A stretch of 64,000 bases of DNA from JALYNX01 sp035292685 (GCA_035292685.1 DATDPP010000080.1:11282-75281), one strand, 5' to 3'; shown: positions 35,432 to 44,144, counted from the stretch's first letter. Numbers and translations: made by a program. Notes: generated from the sequence alone by a model not told the origin.

Positions 35432-36514
35432 TCACCAGGGTCTTTCTGCCTGCTCCTCAGTCATCGGTTCCGGCAGCTCAAAGGTCTCCGGGATGGCAAC
35501 CAGGTCGTTGACATGATCGATCAGCTGGCGGAGACGGCCGAATTGGCGGCGATCGAACACGAAAGAGATTCGATCGGTTTCCAGGGCATCGAAATCGCTG
35601 ATCTCCGGCGCCGTGGGCTCGGATCGCTCGATCCTTCCTTCGACGACAATGTCGGCGAACTCACGGTTGAGCTCCTCGAGCTCGTCGTCATCCGGGCCGC
35701 GGACGAGTCGGAGGACCAGCCTTCCTCCGGCATAGCGCTGTGAGTGGTAGTTGGCGTAGAAATGCCATATGTGGTCGCAGGCCTCGACCGGGTCGGTGGT
35801 GTGGTGGAACAGGGCGAGGTCGGGTTCCGAGATCAGCCCTCGTCTCAATTGATGCTCCTTGATGAAATCGATCATCGGATCCCAATAGTTGGCGCCAGGC
35901 ACCTCGAGCAGAACGATGGGATGCATGTCGCTCTTACCGGTTTGAATGAGGGTGAGGAGCTCGAATCCCTCGTCCAGGGTTCCCCAGCCACCAGGCAGGA
36001 TGGCGAAGGCATGCGATTCCTTGACGAAGGCCAGCTTCCGCGTGAAGAAGTACTTGAAGTTGACGGTCCGGTCCGGATCCAGAAACCGGTTGGCTATCGC
36101 CTCGAACGGCAAGCGGATGTTGACCCCGTATGAGCGCTCGATGCCGGCACCCCGAGCGCCTGCCTCCATTATCCCGGGGCCGGCGCCGGTGATGACACCC
36201 CATCCCTTGGTCACGATCAGGGCGGCGAACTCCTCGGCCAGGAGGTAGTTGGGATCGGTTTCGGTGAGTCGGGCGGAACCGTAGATCGTGACCTTTGGCT
36301 CGCGATGCCGGGAAAAGACGAGATTGGAGTAGCGCATCTCCTTCAGGGCGGTGTTCATCAGCCGGAGGTCGGCCCGGCTGGCTCCGTCGCGGTGCAGCTT
36401 GAGAGCCGTCGTGACCAGCTCTGCGATCAGTTCCTGGTTCTCGTGGTTCGAGGTCGCTGCAATCAGCGCTCGCACCTTTGCGTCGAGTTCTGCGTTTCCC
36501 AGGTCGTAGGCCAT
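35432..36514 (-). CDS. LOG-family Rossmann-fold protein
   Basis: This ~360-residue protein contains the LOG/TIGR00730 nucleotide-binding fold: VTIYGSARL, GVITGAGPGIMEAGARGA and the signature PGGWGTLDEGFEL. Small LOG proteins cleave cytokinin nucleotides or act as nucleotide 5'-monophosphate hydrolases. This is a longer form with N- and C-terminal helical extensions and an unknown substrate. ATG 36514 is supported by TATCGT ending 6 nt upstream on its strand; a longer frame to 36649 crosses a palindromic repeat. Confidence 0.85.
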   Translation of the reverse strand: MAYDLGNAELDAKVRALIAATSNHENQELIAELVTTALKLHRDGASRADLRLMNTALKEMRYSNLVFSRHREPKVTIYGSARLTETDPNYLLAEEFAALIVTKGWGVITGAGPGIMEAGARGAGIERSYGVNIRLPFEAIANRFLDPDRTVNFKYFFTRKLAFVKESHAFAILPGGWGTLDEGFELLTLIQTGKSDMHPIVLLEVPGANYWDPMIDFIKEHQLRRGLISEPDLALFHHTTDPVEACDHIWHFYANYHSQRYAGGRLVLRLVRGPDDDELEELNREFADIVVEGRIERSEPTAPEISDFDALETDRISFVFDRRQFGRLRQLIDHVNDLVAIPETFELPEPMTEEQAERPW

Positions 36515-36520
36515 GGAGCG

Positions 36521-36526
36521 ACGATA
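36521..36526 (-). promoter_or_regulatory. Putative -10 box of the LOG gene
   Basis: TATCGT on the minus strand ends 6 nt before the ATG at 36514; TATATC, two bases upstream, is an alternative. Confidence 0.4.
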
Positions 36527-36556
36527 TACCGCCTCGCGACAGAGTGGCCCCCCTCC

Positions 36557-36603
36557 CCGCCTTCGGCGGCACTCCCCCCACTCACTTCGTTCGCTGGGGG
36601 GAG
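36557..36603. repeat. REP-like palindromic element
   Basis: Two hairpins in tandem: CCGCC-TTC-GGCGG (36557-36569), then CTCCCCCCA (36572-36580) with TGGGGGGAG (36595-36603). The C/G runs and the TTC loop resemble the element inside the 3' end of rimO. It lies between the AAA ATPase gene stop and the LOG gene. Confidence 0.65.
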
Positions 36604-36608
36604 AGAGG

Positions 36609-37598
36609 TCAGAAGGGACTGACCGTGGGGCCCTTTCTGACCACAGCATTCCACACCGTCTCGTAGTGATCCCGGTCGAAAAGGTCGACGTGGGGCAGGA
36701 CGTACTCTTCCCACGTCCTGCGCAACGGGTCGGGTCCGTTCTGATACACGATGAGACCGGTGGGGATCCGGTCGAGGATCGAGCGGAGGGACAGAGGCGT
36801 CTCGACCCGAATCCCGGTGTCTTGGGCCTCGAAAGAGGTATTCACCTCCACCGCCAGCCTGGCGATCGCCTCCACATACTCCGGCTTCAGGTCGGGGTAA
36901 CGCCGGGTCAACATTGCCTCGACCTGCTCATTACCGGGGAAGCTCTTCTCCCAGATCACCCAGCGGTCGGCGAAGGCCTTGTTCAGAGTCTGGGTGCCGG
37001 CATAGTCACGGAGGTCGGTGGGGTTCATGGTGCCGAAGATGCGAACATCTTCACGAAGGGCGACCGTCTCGCCGTGGGGTAGATCGAGGGCGGCGTAACG
37101 ATCCAGGAGGCCGTGGAGGGCGAACAGGGTCTCGGCGCCCGCAGCGTTCAATTCGGACAGGTTGAGCAGAGACGGCCCTCGCAGGGCGCGGGTGATGTCC
37201 CCGTCCTCCCAACGGCTCTCGGTGCCACCCTTACCGTCGCCGTGAAGCCGGGTGGATCCGATCAGGGTCACGTCGCGGACCTCTCCAGTGAGAGGAATCC
37301 GGAAATAGGGGAGTCCCATGGCCGCAGCGAATTGCTCGATGTCGTGATCCTTGCCGGTCCCCATGTGGCCGCGAACCGCAACATGCAGAGGGACCAGGCC
37401 AGGGACGCCGGATCGTCTCGCTTGTTCGATCTGAGCGAACCGGTAGAGCATCCCCAGATCGACGTAGTAGGGATCGGGCTCGGGGATCTTCCGCACCCGG
37501 AGCTCCCGGTCTTCGAGACCCTTCGGTATATCGAGTCTGGCAAGCTCGATGGTCGGGCTCTCTCCGCTTGGATCATGGAAGGTGGCGATCTCAGGCAA
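36609..37598 (-). CDS. MoxR/CbbQ-like AAA ATPase with altered Walker motifs
   Basis: From TTG 37598 the product is 329 residues and aligns by eye with MoxR/CbbQ/NorQ ATPases: GHMGTGKD at 77-84, SLLNLSELNAAGAETLF from about 143, FGTMNPTDLRDYAGT and the DRWV sensor region. Walker A normally ends GKT or GKS but here ends GKD. Walker B is LLNLSE instead of hhhhDE. ATP hydrolysis may therefore be weak or lost. The start overlaps the VWA gene stop by 8 nt. MoxR proteins normally act as chaperones with a VWA partner, which is exactly the neighbour here. Confidence 0.8.
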   Translation of the reverse strand: MPEIATFHDPSGESPTIELARLDIPKGLEDRELRVRKIPEPDPYYVDLGMLYRFAQIEQARRSGVPGLVPLHVAVRGHMGTGKDHDIEQFAAAMGLPYFRIPLTGEVRDVTLIGSTRLHGDGKGGTESRWEDGDITRALRGPSLLNLSELNAAGAETLFALHGLLDRYAALDLPHGETVALREDVRIFGTMNPTDLRDYAGTQTLNKAFADRWVIWEKSFPGNEQVEAMLTRRYPDLKPEYVEAIARLAVEVNTSFEAQDTGIRVETPLSLRSILDRIPTGLIVYQNGPDPLRRTWEEYVLPHVDLFDRDHYETVWNAVVRKGPTVSPF

Positions 37599-39681
37599 TG
37601 GATCTCTCCACTTTGGTTCGGTAATCGGTGGGGCGAAGCCACCACGTGTCCATGCCCCACAAGGCGAGACTGCGACGCAGAGCACTCCGGGTGCCATCGA
37701 TCATGGCTTGGGCCAGACCCTCGGGTTGCTCCACCACCTCATGGCGGCGGTAGGCAAGGTCGACGGTGTGGTCTCCGATTCCCAGGCCGATGACGGTGGT
37801 GCCCCCGCTTTCCACGGCTGCCACCGATCTGGCGAGGGCCTCAACGGATCCCCGCGTCATCCCGTCGGCCAGGACCATGAGCACCCTGACTTCGGCCCCG
37901 AGACGGGCCATTCGCTCCGCGGCATGGATGACGTTGAACTCGTCGACGTTGGCCGCCTTCTCGAAGAGGGATACAGGCGGAGAAGTCCTTGGATCGCGAC
38001 GGGCGAGGGTGGCCGCGGCCCTCGGCTCGGCGGCCGTGTAGAAGAGCCCGGCCAGGGACGGCTCAGCCTCACGCCACCTGCGCTCGAACGGCTTGACCAG
38101 GTAGTGATTGACCGTTGACGTGAGCCGGTCGGCGGCAGTGCCGTGGGTCTGTTTGAGCCCGGCGGCCGACGATGACCGTTTGTGCCGGTAGCTGTGCTCG
38201 GTGTCCTCCGGCCCGGCGGCGAAGCCGCGATTGAACAATGCCACCTCGAAGTCGATCTGCAGTTCCTCGCACAAATGGGCCATGGTCCACGCCCCGAGCA
38301 GGGCGGCCGGCATTGCCCAGGAAGAGGCGCTGCCCGGGTTCCTTCTCGGGCTCAACATCGAGGCTGAGGCGTCGACCAAAAGAGAGACTGCGTACTCACG
38401 TCTGGTTCTCACCGCCCGTCGCTCGTAGAGCCGCTGGTAGAGGCCGGCGCCGATGAAGAGCGCAGCGTGCGGGGAGACATCACCCTGGTCATATCCGGAC
38501 CTGAGGCCACGGCGTTGGTTGGCCGTGAACAAGGGAAACAGCTCGCCCGAGACCCGGCGCTGGGCGACATCCCATCGCCGCGAGGCCGCCCGCAACGAGG
38601 TCAAACCCTCCTCGGAGAAACGGGCGAAACTCGCCGGTATCGCCGTCACCACCACCTTGCCCCCTTGCCCCGTGGGGAGGAAGACGTCGGGTGCCTGGCT
38701 GACCCGGAGCAGCTGATCGGTCGAATCCTCACCGGCGATGTCCGAGGCACCCCGGCGATCGGAAAGCCCGGAGCGAGCCTCTGCCGAGCGTCTGGTGTCC
38801 TGATAGGAGTCGGCATCGGTCAGGATCGGCGAGGTCATCCGGACGGCATCCACGCCATCGCGGGCTTTCTCGGCTTCGGCCTCGGCCGCGATCTGGCGCT
38901 TGGCGTGGGTGTCATTTGCCTGGGCCTCGGTGATCAGCCCATTGGCCCGGGCGATGGCTTCCAACTCGAGTGCGAGTTGGGCGACCTCCCATGGGCCGCC
39001 GGCATCTGCGGCCATCTCGCATTGTTGAGACCCGTCGTCGAGTGCCATGGCGGCGTTGGCCTCGAACCTCTTCTCGAGCAGGTCACGCTCTACATAACCG
39101 CCGGTGAGGAGGAAGCAACCGAGGACGAATTGGCTGAGCGCGCCGGACCGAGCAATTGCTTGCGCCAGCGATGACATATAGAGATCGGCGAGGACCGAGC
39201 GGGCGCCGGGGTACACGGAAAGACCCTGTCGCTCTTGGCGGGCGTCCTCGAGGGAGAAGAACAGGACCTCGGCGACGGGGCGGTTGGTCCGTTCCAAGGC
39301 GGTCAGCAAGTCCACGGGGCCGTCCGGTGGGTTCTCGATGTCGACCGGCCAGCTCTCCGGCACCTCTCTGGACTCATCCAGATTGGTGGTGACCAGGTGC
39401 ATGACTTCGTGAAGTGCGGAAGCCAGTGCCACTTCGTCGGGGGTGACCGGGGCGTTGCGGGTGTAGGCGGCTTGGAAGATCCGGGGGTCACAAACCACCT
39501 CGTCGTCCGACGCCGCAGCTTCGGCTCCGAGCCGCACCCGAAGGTTGGGGTTCTTGGCAAGGCTTCGGGCGAACCTGGTCACGGCCGGAGCCACCCTCTG
39601 ATAACGGCTCACCACAGCCTCGATCGCCCGTTCTTCGGGGCCGATCAGGTCGGTGAGAAAGGTCTGTTGGCGTCCACGCAT
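37591..39681 (-). CDS. VWA-domain protein with an N-terminal HExxH motif (MoxR partner)
   Basis: This 696-residue protein has HEVMH at 91-95 within a region like DUF2201-type metallopeptidase-like domains. A helical middle with a charged segment (EAEAEKARDGVD) follows, then a C-terminal VWA domain whose MIDAS begins LLVDASASML near residue 436. The pairing with a MoxR-like ATPase matches CbbQ/CbbO, NorQ/NorD and related insertion or chaperone pairs that activate metal-containing enzymes. No obvious client gene is adjacent. It diverges from the M16 protease gene across a strong hairpin and a heptamer repeat. Confidence 0.82.
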   Translation of the reverse strand: MRGRQQTFLTDLIGPEERAIEAVVSRYQRVAPAVTRFARSLAKNPNLRVRLGAEAAASDDEVVCDPRIFQAAYTRNAPVTPDEVALASALHEVMHLVTTNLDESREVPESWPVDIENPPDGPVDLLTALERTNRPVAEVLFFSLEDARQERQGLSVYPGARSVLADLYMSSLAQAIARSGALSQFVLGCFLLTGGYVERDLLEKRFEANAAMALDDGSQQCEMAADAGGPWEVAQLALELEAIARANGLITEAQANDTHAKRQIAAEAEAEKARDGVDAVRMTSPILTDADSYQDTRRSAEARSGLSDRRGASDIAGEDSTDQLLRVSQAPDVFLPTGQGGKVVVTAIPASFARFSEEGLTSLRAASRRWDVAQRRVSGELFPLFTANQRRGLRSGYDQGDVSPHAALFIGAGLYQRLYERRAVRTRREYAVSLLVDASASMLSPRRNPGSASSWAMPAALLGAWTMAHLCEELQIDFEVALFNRGFAAGPEDTEHSYRHKRSSSAAGLKQTHGTAADRLTSTVNHYLVKPFERRWREAEPSLAGLFYTAAEPRAAATLARRDPRTSPPVSLFEKAANVDEFNVIHAAERMARLGAEVRVLMVLADGMTRGSVEALARSVAAVESGGTTVIGLGIGDHTVDLAYRRHEVVEQPEGLAQAMIDGTRSALRRSLALWGMDTWWLRPTDYRTKVERSIA

Positions 39682-39701
39682 AGCGGGTCATTGTCTCACG
39701 A

Positions 39702-39734
39702 GTGTCAAACCAGCCGTTCCGGCTGGTTTGACAC
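39702..39734. repeat. Perfect 14-bp hairpin in a divergent intergenic region
   Basis: GTGTCAAACCAGCC (39702-39715) pairs with GGCTGGTTTGACAC (39721-39734) around GTTCC. It begins 20 bp upstream of the VWA gene start. Both neighbours are transcribed away from it, so a terminator role is unlikely and an operator or repeat is likelier. Confidence 0.7.
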
Positions 39735-39811
39735 GCCTTAGGCCATAAGCCTCAGGCCCAGGGCCAGAGCCACGACCACTTCTGGCTTGTGGCTTGTGGC
39801 CTACGGCCTGT
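39735..39811. repeat. Inverted array of 7-bp units (GCC type)
   Basis: The left arm reads GCCTTAG, GCCATAA, GCCTCAG, GCCCAGG and further degenerate GCC units to 39775. The right arm reads GGCTTGT twice, GGCCTAC and GGCCTGT (39784-39811). Unit length, inverted arms and a short centre copy the design of the array at 24246-24349 though the unit sequence differs. Confidence 0.7.
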
Positions 39812-39818
39812 TGCCCAA

Positions 39819-39824
39819 TACACT
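39819..39824 (+). promoter_or_regulatory. Putative -10 box of the M16 protease gene
   Basis: TACACT ends 6 nt before the GTG at 39831. Confidence 0.45.
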
Positions 39825-39830
39825 CCCGGC

Positions 39831-41084
39831 GTGCACTACGACCTGACAACACTCCCCAATGGGATCCGCGTCATCACCGAGCCCATGCCCTCTCTGCGGT
39901 CCATCGCCCTCGGATGCTGGGTCGACACCGGGACCCGCGACGAATTGCCAAACGAGCACGGGGCGTCGCATTTTCTTGAGCATCTCCTATTCAAGGGCTC
40001 GGAGACCCTGTCGGCCCGTGAGGTCTCGGAGATCTTCGACTCGATAGGAGCCGAGTCCAATGCCTTCACCTCCAAGGAGAACACTTGTTTTTGGACCCGT
40101 CTCCTCGACCAGGATCTGGGCACCGGGTTCGACGTCCTCTGCGAGATGATCCAGAGGCCGGCGTTCCGTCAGAACGAGATCGATGCCGAGCGTCAGGTCG
40201 TGATCGAGGAGATCAACATGAACGAGGACGACCCCGACGACGTCGCCTTCGAGAACTTCTCGACCGCCATCTTCTCCGGTCATCCGTTGCAGGCTCCGGT
40301 GTTGGGCACCCGGGAGTCGATCAGGGGCATGTCTCGCGACGACATCCTCGGTTATTGGAAGCGTCGCTATGGCGCCGGCTCGATGGTGGTGGCCGGGGCG
40401 GGATCCCTCGAGCACGAAGCCGTGGTCGAGATGGTGTCCTCACGCTTCGGCGACTGGTCGGGAGAATCCGTCGACCACGAGTTTGGGCCGAATACCCCGG
40501 TTTCGAACGTGTCAATCACCCGTCGGGACACGGAGCAGGCCCATATCGTCCTGGGGGGCATGGGTCTCAACCGCTCCGACGAGAGACGGTGGGCCTTTGA
40601 GGTGATGAACCACGTGTTGGGCTCGGGCATGTCGTCCCGCCTCTTTCGAGAGGTGCGTGAGGAGCGTGGCCTCGCCTATGCCATTTACAGTTTCCGCCTC
40701 TCTTACGCCGACGCCGGCGCCTGGGGGGTCTACGTGGGGACCACGCCGAGCCAAACCGACACCGCCCTCAACCTGATCCGTGAGGAATTGTCGAAGGTGG
40801 TGGCCGAGGGGATCACTGCGGCTGAATTGGAGCGGGCGAAGGGGTCGATGCGTGGCGGGCTGGCGCTGTCACTCGAGGACCCGAACAGCAGAATGGTGCG
40901 TTTGGGACGTGACGAACTCTCCGGGATGCCCCACCTGTCCGTGGATGAGAGGCTCGCCAAGCTCGAAGCGGTGACACTCGAAGACGCCCAGGCGATCGCC
41001 AACGATCTGTTCATCGGCGAGCGAATCCTCGGCGCCGTCGGTCCTTTCGATGAAGGCGACCTCGAGCCCTACCTGGTCTCCTAG
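39831..41084 (+). CDS. M16 family zinc metalloprotease
   Basis: The 417-residue protein carries the inverted zinc motif HFLEH (HxxEH, 47-51) with a downstream Glu in VVIEEINMNEDDP. The second, inactive-type half follows (AHIVLGGMGLNR, then REERGLAYAIYSF). It resembles bacterial pitrilysin/processing-peptidase homologues of the PqqL-YmxG type. No signal peptide is seen, so it is probably cytosolic. GTG 39831 is chosen for the fit VHYDLTTLPNGIRVI and the upstream TANNNT box. The stop lies in CTAG shared with the next convergent gene. Confidence 0.9.
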   Translation: MHYDLTTLPNGIRVITEPMPSLRSIALGCWVDTGTRDELPNEHGASHFLEHLLFKGSETLSAREVSEIFDSIGAESNAFTSKENTCFWTRLLDQDLGTGFDVLCEMIQRPAFRQNEIDAERQVVIEEINMNEDDPDDVAFENFSTAIFSGHPLQAPVLGTRESIRGMSRDDILGYWKRRYGAGSMVVAGAGSLEHEAVVEMVSSRFGDWSGESVDHEFGPNTPVSNVSITRRDTEQAHIVLGGMGLNRSDERRWAFEVMNHVLGSGMSSRLFREVREERGLAYAIYSFRLSYADAGAWGVYVGTTPSQTDTALNLIREELSKVVAEGITAAELERAKGSMRGGLALSLEDPNSRMVRLGRDELSGMPHLSVDERLAKLEAVTLEDAQAIANDLFIGERILGAVGPFDEGDLEPYLVS

Positions 41085-41428
41085 CCCGCCACTTCGAAAC
41101 GGAGCGTCATCGGCTTCTCACCGAAACCGATGACGCCTGCCTCACCGTTGGCCGGGCGTTCCATCATGAGCGCGCCGCCCAGTTCGTCTCCGCCGGACGT
41201 CGAGGGCCAGCCCTGGACCACATAGCCGGTGACGCGGCCCGACAAGGAGAACCAAAGGACGCTTTGGTTGCCCTGGAGGATCTGGACCAGGTTCTCCGAG
41301 CCGCCGAGGGGGGCGAGGTCGGCTCCCGGACGCGGCGCCTGGAACAAGACCGCGGCGCTCATGGCGAAGGCGGCGATGGCCACGGCCAGGGCAAGGGAGA
41401 TAGTCCGCGCTAGGGGCAGTGCTGGCAT
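41081..41428 (-). CDS. Small membrane-anchored protein of unknown function
   Basis: The 115-residue product has one N-terminal hydrophobic segment (ISLALAVAIAAFAMSAAVLF) that is either a signal peptide or an anchor. A soluble part with strand-like repeats and many Gly residues follows (SGRVTGYVVQGWPSTSGG). No lipobox Cys is present. I recognise no family. It ends in CTAG shared with the convergent protease gene. A start further upstream is not excluded. Confidence 0.6.
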   Translation of the reverse strand: MPALPLARTISLALAVAIAAFAMSAAVLFQAPRPGADLAPLGGSENLVQILQGNQSVLWFSLSGRVTGYVVQGWPSTSGGDELGGALMMERPANGEAGVIGFGEKPMTLRFEVAG

Positions 41429-41461
41429 CGGACCCTTTACGGTACGCGCTTCGGGGCCTTT

Positions 41462-41839
41462 CTAAACGGTCAATTCGACGAACTGCGAAAGAACTAGTCC
41501 GTAGGCCACGAAGAAGAGCAAGACAGCGAGGGCCGGTCCGAGGGGGCGTCGATCACGATTTCCTGCCCACCGGGCGACCGCGAAGCCGAGCACCACCCAC
41601 AGAGTGGCATCGAGGGGCCAGGCCACGACCACCGATTCGGTGAAGAACCCGATGAGCGCCGAGAACGGCCCGCCCGCATAGAGAAGGGTCAGACCGAGCA
41701 TCTCACAGGCCCCGGTGCAGGCGTCACGGTTGATCAGGGTCAGCCCCACGGCAAACAGGACGATCCCGAAACCCAGCAGGAAGCTGGTGGCTATGGCGAC
41801 GTCACGACACCCTGGGGGTTGAGAGGGATTGGGCACCAG
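41462..41839 (-). CDS. Small polytopic membrane protein of unknown function
   Basis: About 125 residues with three to four hydrophobic stretches (FLLGFGIVLFAVGLTLI, LTLLYAGGPFSALIGFF, TLWVVLGFAVA, LAVLLFFVAYGLVL). A pair of cysteines sits in NRDACTGACEML between helices 1 and 2 and could form a disulfide on the outer face. No family is recognised. GTG 41839 is a tentative start; GTG 41863 is an alternative. It diverges from the next gene. Confidence 0.55.
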   Translation of the reverse strand: MVPNPSQPPGCRDVAIATSFLLGFGIVLFAVGLTLINRDACTGACEMLGLTLLYAGGPFSALIGFFTESVVVAWPLDATLWVVLGFAVARWAGNRDRRPLGPALAVLLFFVAYGLVLSQFVELTV

Positions 41840-41910
41840 GGTGGCGATGGTATGCCACAGCACCGCGTTGCCAACCCGATATCTTGGCTCTCGGCGACAA
41901 CGGAGGACTA

Positions 41911-42369
41911 ATGGGAATGAGTGACTTCCTCTTGGTGCTGCATATCGCGGGCGCCGGCACCTGGCTGGGAGCCAACATCGTCCAGGCCGTGGCGCCATCG
42001 ATGGCGTTCAACCAGGGCGGTGCAGTGGCGTCAGGCTGGTATCGGATCGCCGCCCGTCTTTCCAAGGTCCTGTATATCCCGGCGGCGATCTTGATCGTGG
42101 TCACCGGGATCTTCCTCGTGCTGGCCAGTGAAGGCGCCTACTCGTTTGGAAGCACCTTCGTCGCTTTCGGCTTCACCATGATCGTGATCGGCGCCGTTCT
42201 CGGCTCGTTCGTTTTCGGCCCGGTCTCCGAGCGCGCCGCTGATGCCATCGAGGCCAGCGACGGTGCCGCGATCAAGGCGACCACCGGGCGGCTTGCCACA
42301 TTCGGCGTGATCGACACCCTGTTGCTGCTGACGACCATCACGGTGATGGTGCTCAAGCTCGGAGCCTGA
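41911..42369 (+). CDS. Four-helix membrane protein (DUF2269-like)
   Basis: This 152-residue protein has four predicted helices: FLLVLHIAGAGTWLGANIV, VLYIPAAILIVVTGIFLVL, FTMIVIGAVLGSFVFGPV and IDTLLLLTTITVMVLKLG. The His near the start of helix 1 and the HIAGAGTWLG pattern recall DUF2269 and related small membrane proteins; the match is loose. GGAGG sits just before ATG 41911. It converges on glpD with a 6-bp gap. Confidence 0.65.
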   Translation: MGMSDFLLVLHIAGAGTWLGANIVQAVAPSMAFNQGGAVASGWYRIAARLSKVLYIPAAILIVVTGIFLVLASEGAYSFGSTFVAFGFTMIVIGAVLGSFVFGPVSERAADAIEASDGAAIKATTGRLATFGVIDTLLLLTTITVMVLKLGA

Positions 42370-42375
42370 AGCTCG

Positions 42376-44013
42376 TCACTCTGCCCTACCGGTCCGGACA
42401 TCGGGGGCCCCCATACGGGCGGCGTCGGCGGTGCGGTCATCGGGTTGTCGCTGTGAGTCGCGCTCGGCTTCGACTCGCGCCAGATAATGCCCGATCTCCC
42501 GCGCCACGGTGGCTTGATCCCACCCCAGCAGACCGGACATGATCTCGGCCGCGAGCGGTGCGGCGCTCGTGCCACGGTCCCGAGTCTCGATCGAGATCCT
42601 GGTGCGACGGGTCAGCACGTCATCGAGGTGCAGTGCCCCCTCATGGGTTACCGCATGCACCACCTCCGCTCGAAGGTAGGGCGCGCCGTCGATGAGAGGT
42701 TGGCCCAGGCCCGGTTCGGCTTCGATCGTCGCCAGCAGATCGATCACCGATGAGCCGTGACGACCCAAGAGGTGCTCGGCGACTTCGAGGTCGAGGCCCA
42801 GCCCGTCCCGCCGGTCCCAGAGCTCCTGGTACCCGGTCGCACCGACCAGAGGGACTGTCTCGGTCCGGGAGGCAACCTGGCGGCCACCCTTGGTGGCGGT
42901 ATCGACGGCGTCCTTCGCCATGACCCGATAGGTGGTGTATTTGCCACCGGCCACGGTGACCAGGCCGGTACCCGACTCGATCACCGCATGCTCCCGGCTC
43001 AGCTTGCTGGTCTCGTCCGACTCGCCCGCCAGAAGGGGCCGGAGCCCGGCGTAGACCCCCACGACATCTTCGGCGGAAATCGGTGTCGTCAGCACCGAAT
43101 TCACCCACCGGATGAGGTAGTCGATGTCGCTGCGGCACGCCGCGGGATGGGCCCGTCGCAACGACCACGGGGTGTCGGTCGTCCCGATCAGCCAGTGCCG
43201 GTTCCAGGGAATGACGAAGAGAACGCTGCGATCGGTTCGCAGGATCATCCCGGTCTGGGAGTCGATGCGATCGCGGGGGACGACGAGATGGATCCCCTTG
43301 GAGGCGCGGACGTCATGGCCGGGGTCCCCGGCCATGACTTGGATGTCGTCGCTCCACACCCCTCCCGCCGCTATCACCCGTCGGGACCGGATATCGAAGT
43401 CGGCCCCGGTCTCCAGATCGCTGGCCTGGATCCCGACCACCATCCCGTCATCGAGCAGGAGACCGGTGGCACGGGTGCTCGGCGCAAGCGCCGCCCCGTG
43501 CACCTTGGCGGTGCGGGCCAGGGTCAGCGTGTGCCTGGCGTCGTCGACAACGACGTCCCAGTAGAGCAAGCCGCCCGTCATGGAGCCCCCCGCCAGGGCG
43601 GGAGCCAGGTCGAAGGCGCCGCGCCGGCTGAGATGCCTGTGACGAGGGAGCGGGTTGTCGGCGCTCGAGGCGAGAGTGTCGTAGAGGAGGACGCCGGCCC
43701 CGACATAGAGTCTCTCCCAAACCCGGTGCTTCAACGGATAGAGGAAAGAGACCGGTGTGCACAGATGTGGGCAGAGGCGATTGACCATCAGGTTGCGCTC
43801 GGCCAACGCCTCCCTGACCAGGGTGAAGTTGCGATGCTCCAAATAGCGGAGGCCACCGTGGAACAACTTGCTGGAGCGGCTGGATGTGCCTGAGGCGTAG
43901 TCCCGCTGCTCGATCAACGCCACGGACAGGCCGCGGGTCGCGGCATCCACCGCAATCCCACAACCGGTCACCCCGCCGCCGATCACGGCGATATCGAACA
44001 TCTCGGTGCTCAT
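42376..44013 (-). CDS. glpD: Aerobic glycerol-3-phosphate dehydrogenase
   Basis: GlpD is a membrane-associated flavoprotein that oxidises glycerol-3-phosphate to dihydroxyacetone phosphate and passes electrons to quinone. The 545-residue protein has the FAD-binding DIAVIGGGVTGCGIAVDAA region (seen as IGGGVTGCG), the family motifs SSRSSKLFHGGLRYLE and IPWNRHWLIGTTDTPW, GGKYTTYR and a C-terminal GlpD helical domain. ATG 44013 (MSTEMFDIAV) is chosen because FAD binding should begin near the N-terminus. No glpK or glpF is adjacent. Confidence 0.94.
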   Translation of the reverse strand: MSTEMFDIAVIGGGVTGCGIAVDAATRGLSVALIEQRDYASGTSSRSSKLFHGGLRYLEHRNFTLVREALAERNLMVNRLCPHLCTPVSFLYPLKHRVWERLYVGAGVLLYDTLASSADNPLPRHRHLSRRGAFDLAPALAGGSMTGGLLYWDVVVDDARHTLTLARTAKVHGAALAPSTRATGLLLDDGMVVGIQASDLETGADFDIRSRRVIAAGGVWSDDIQVMAGDPGHDVRASKGIHLVVPRDRIDSQTGMILRTDRSVLFVIPWNRHWLIGTTDTPWSLRRAHPAACRSDIDYLIRWVNSVLTTPISAEDVVGVYAGLRPLLAGESDETSKLSREHAVIESGTGLVTVAGGKYTTYRVMAKDAVDTATKGGRQVASRTETVPLVGATGYQELWDRRDGLGLDLEVAEHLLGRHGSSVIDLLATIEAEPGLGQPLIDGAPYLRAEVVHAVTHEGALHLDDVLTRRTRISIETRDRGTSAAPLAAEIMSGLLGWDQATVAREIGHYLARVEAERDSQRQPDDRTADAARMGAPDVRTGRAE

Positions 44014-44138
44014 TCGCCTCAGGTCGTTTGACCGCTGCTGGGCGTTGAGCCCGGATGTTGGGTTCGGCGTGCTCACAACCTCCCCAGGTTTAGCCATCTC
44101 GACCGGGCTAGCGGAGGACCGGACGGCGTTGGCCCCCG

Positions 44139-44144
44139 TACGAT
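44139..44144 (+). promoter_or_regulatory. Putative -10 box of the LLM oxidoreductase gene
   Basis: TACGAT ends 6 nt before the ATG at 44151. Confidence 0.45.
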
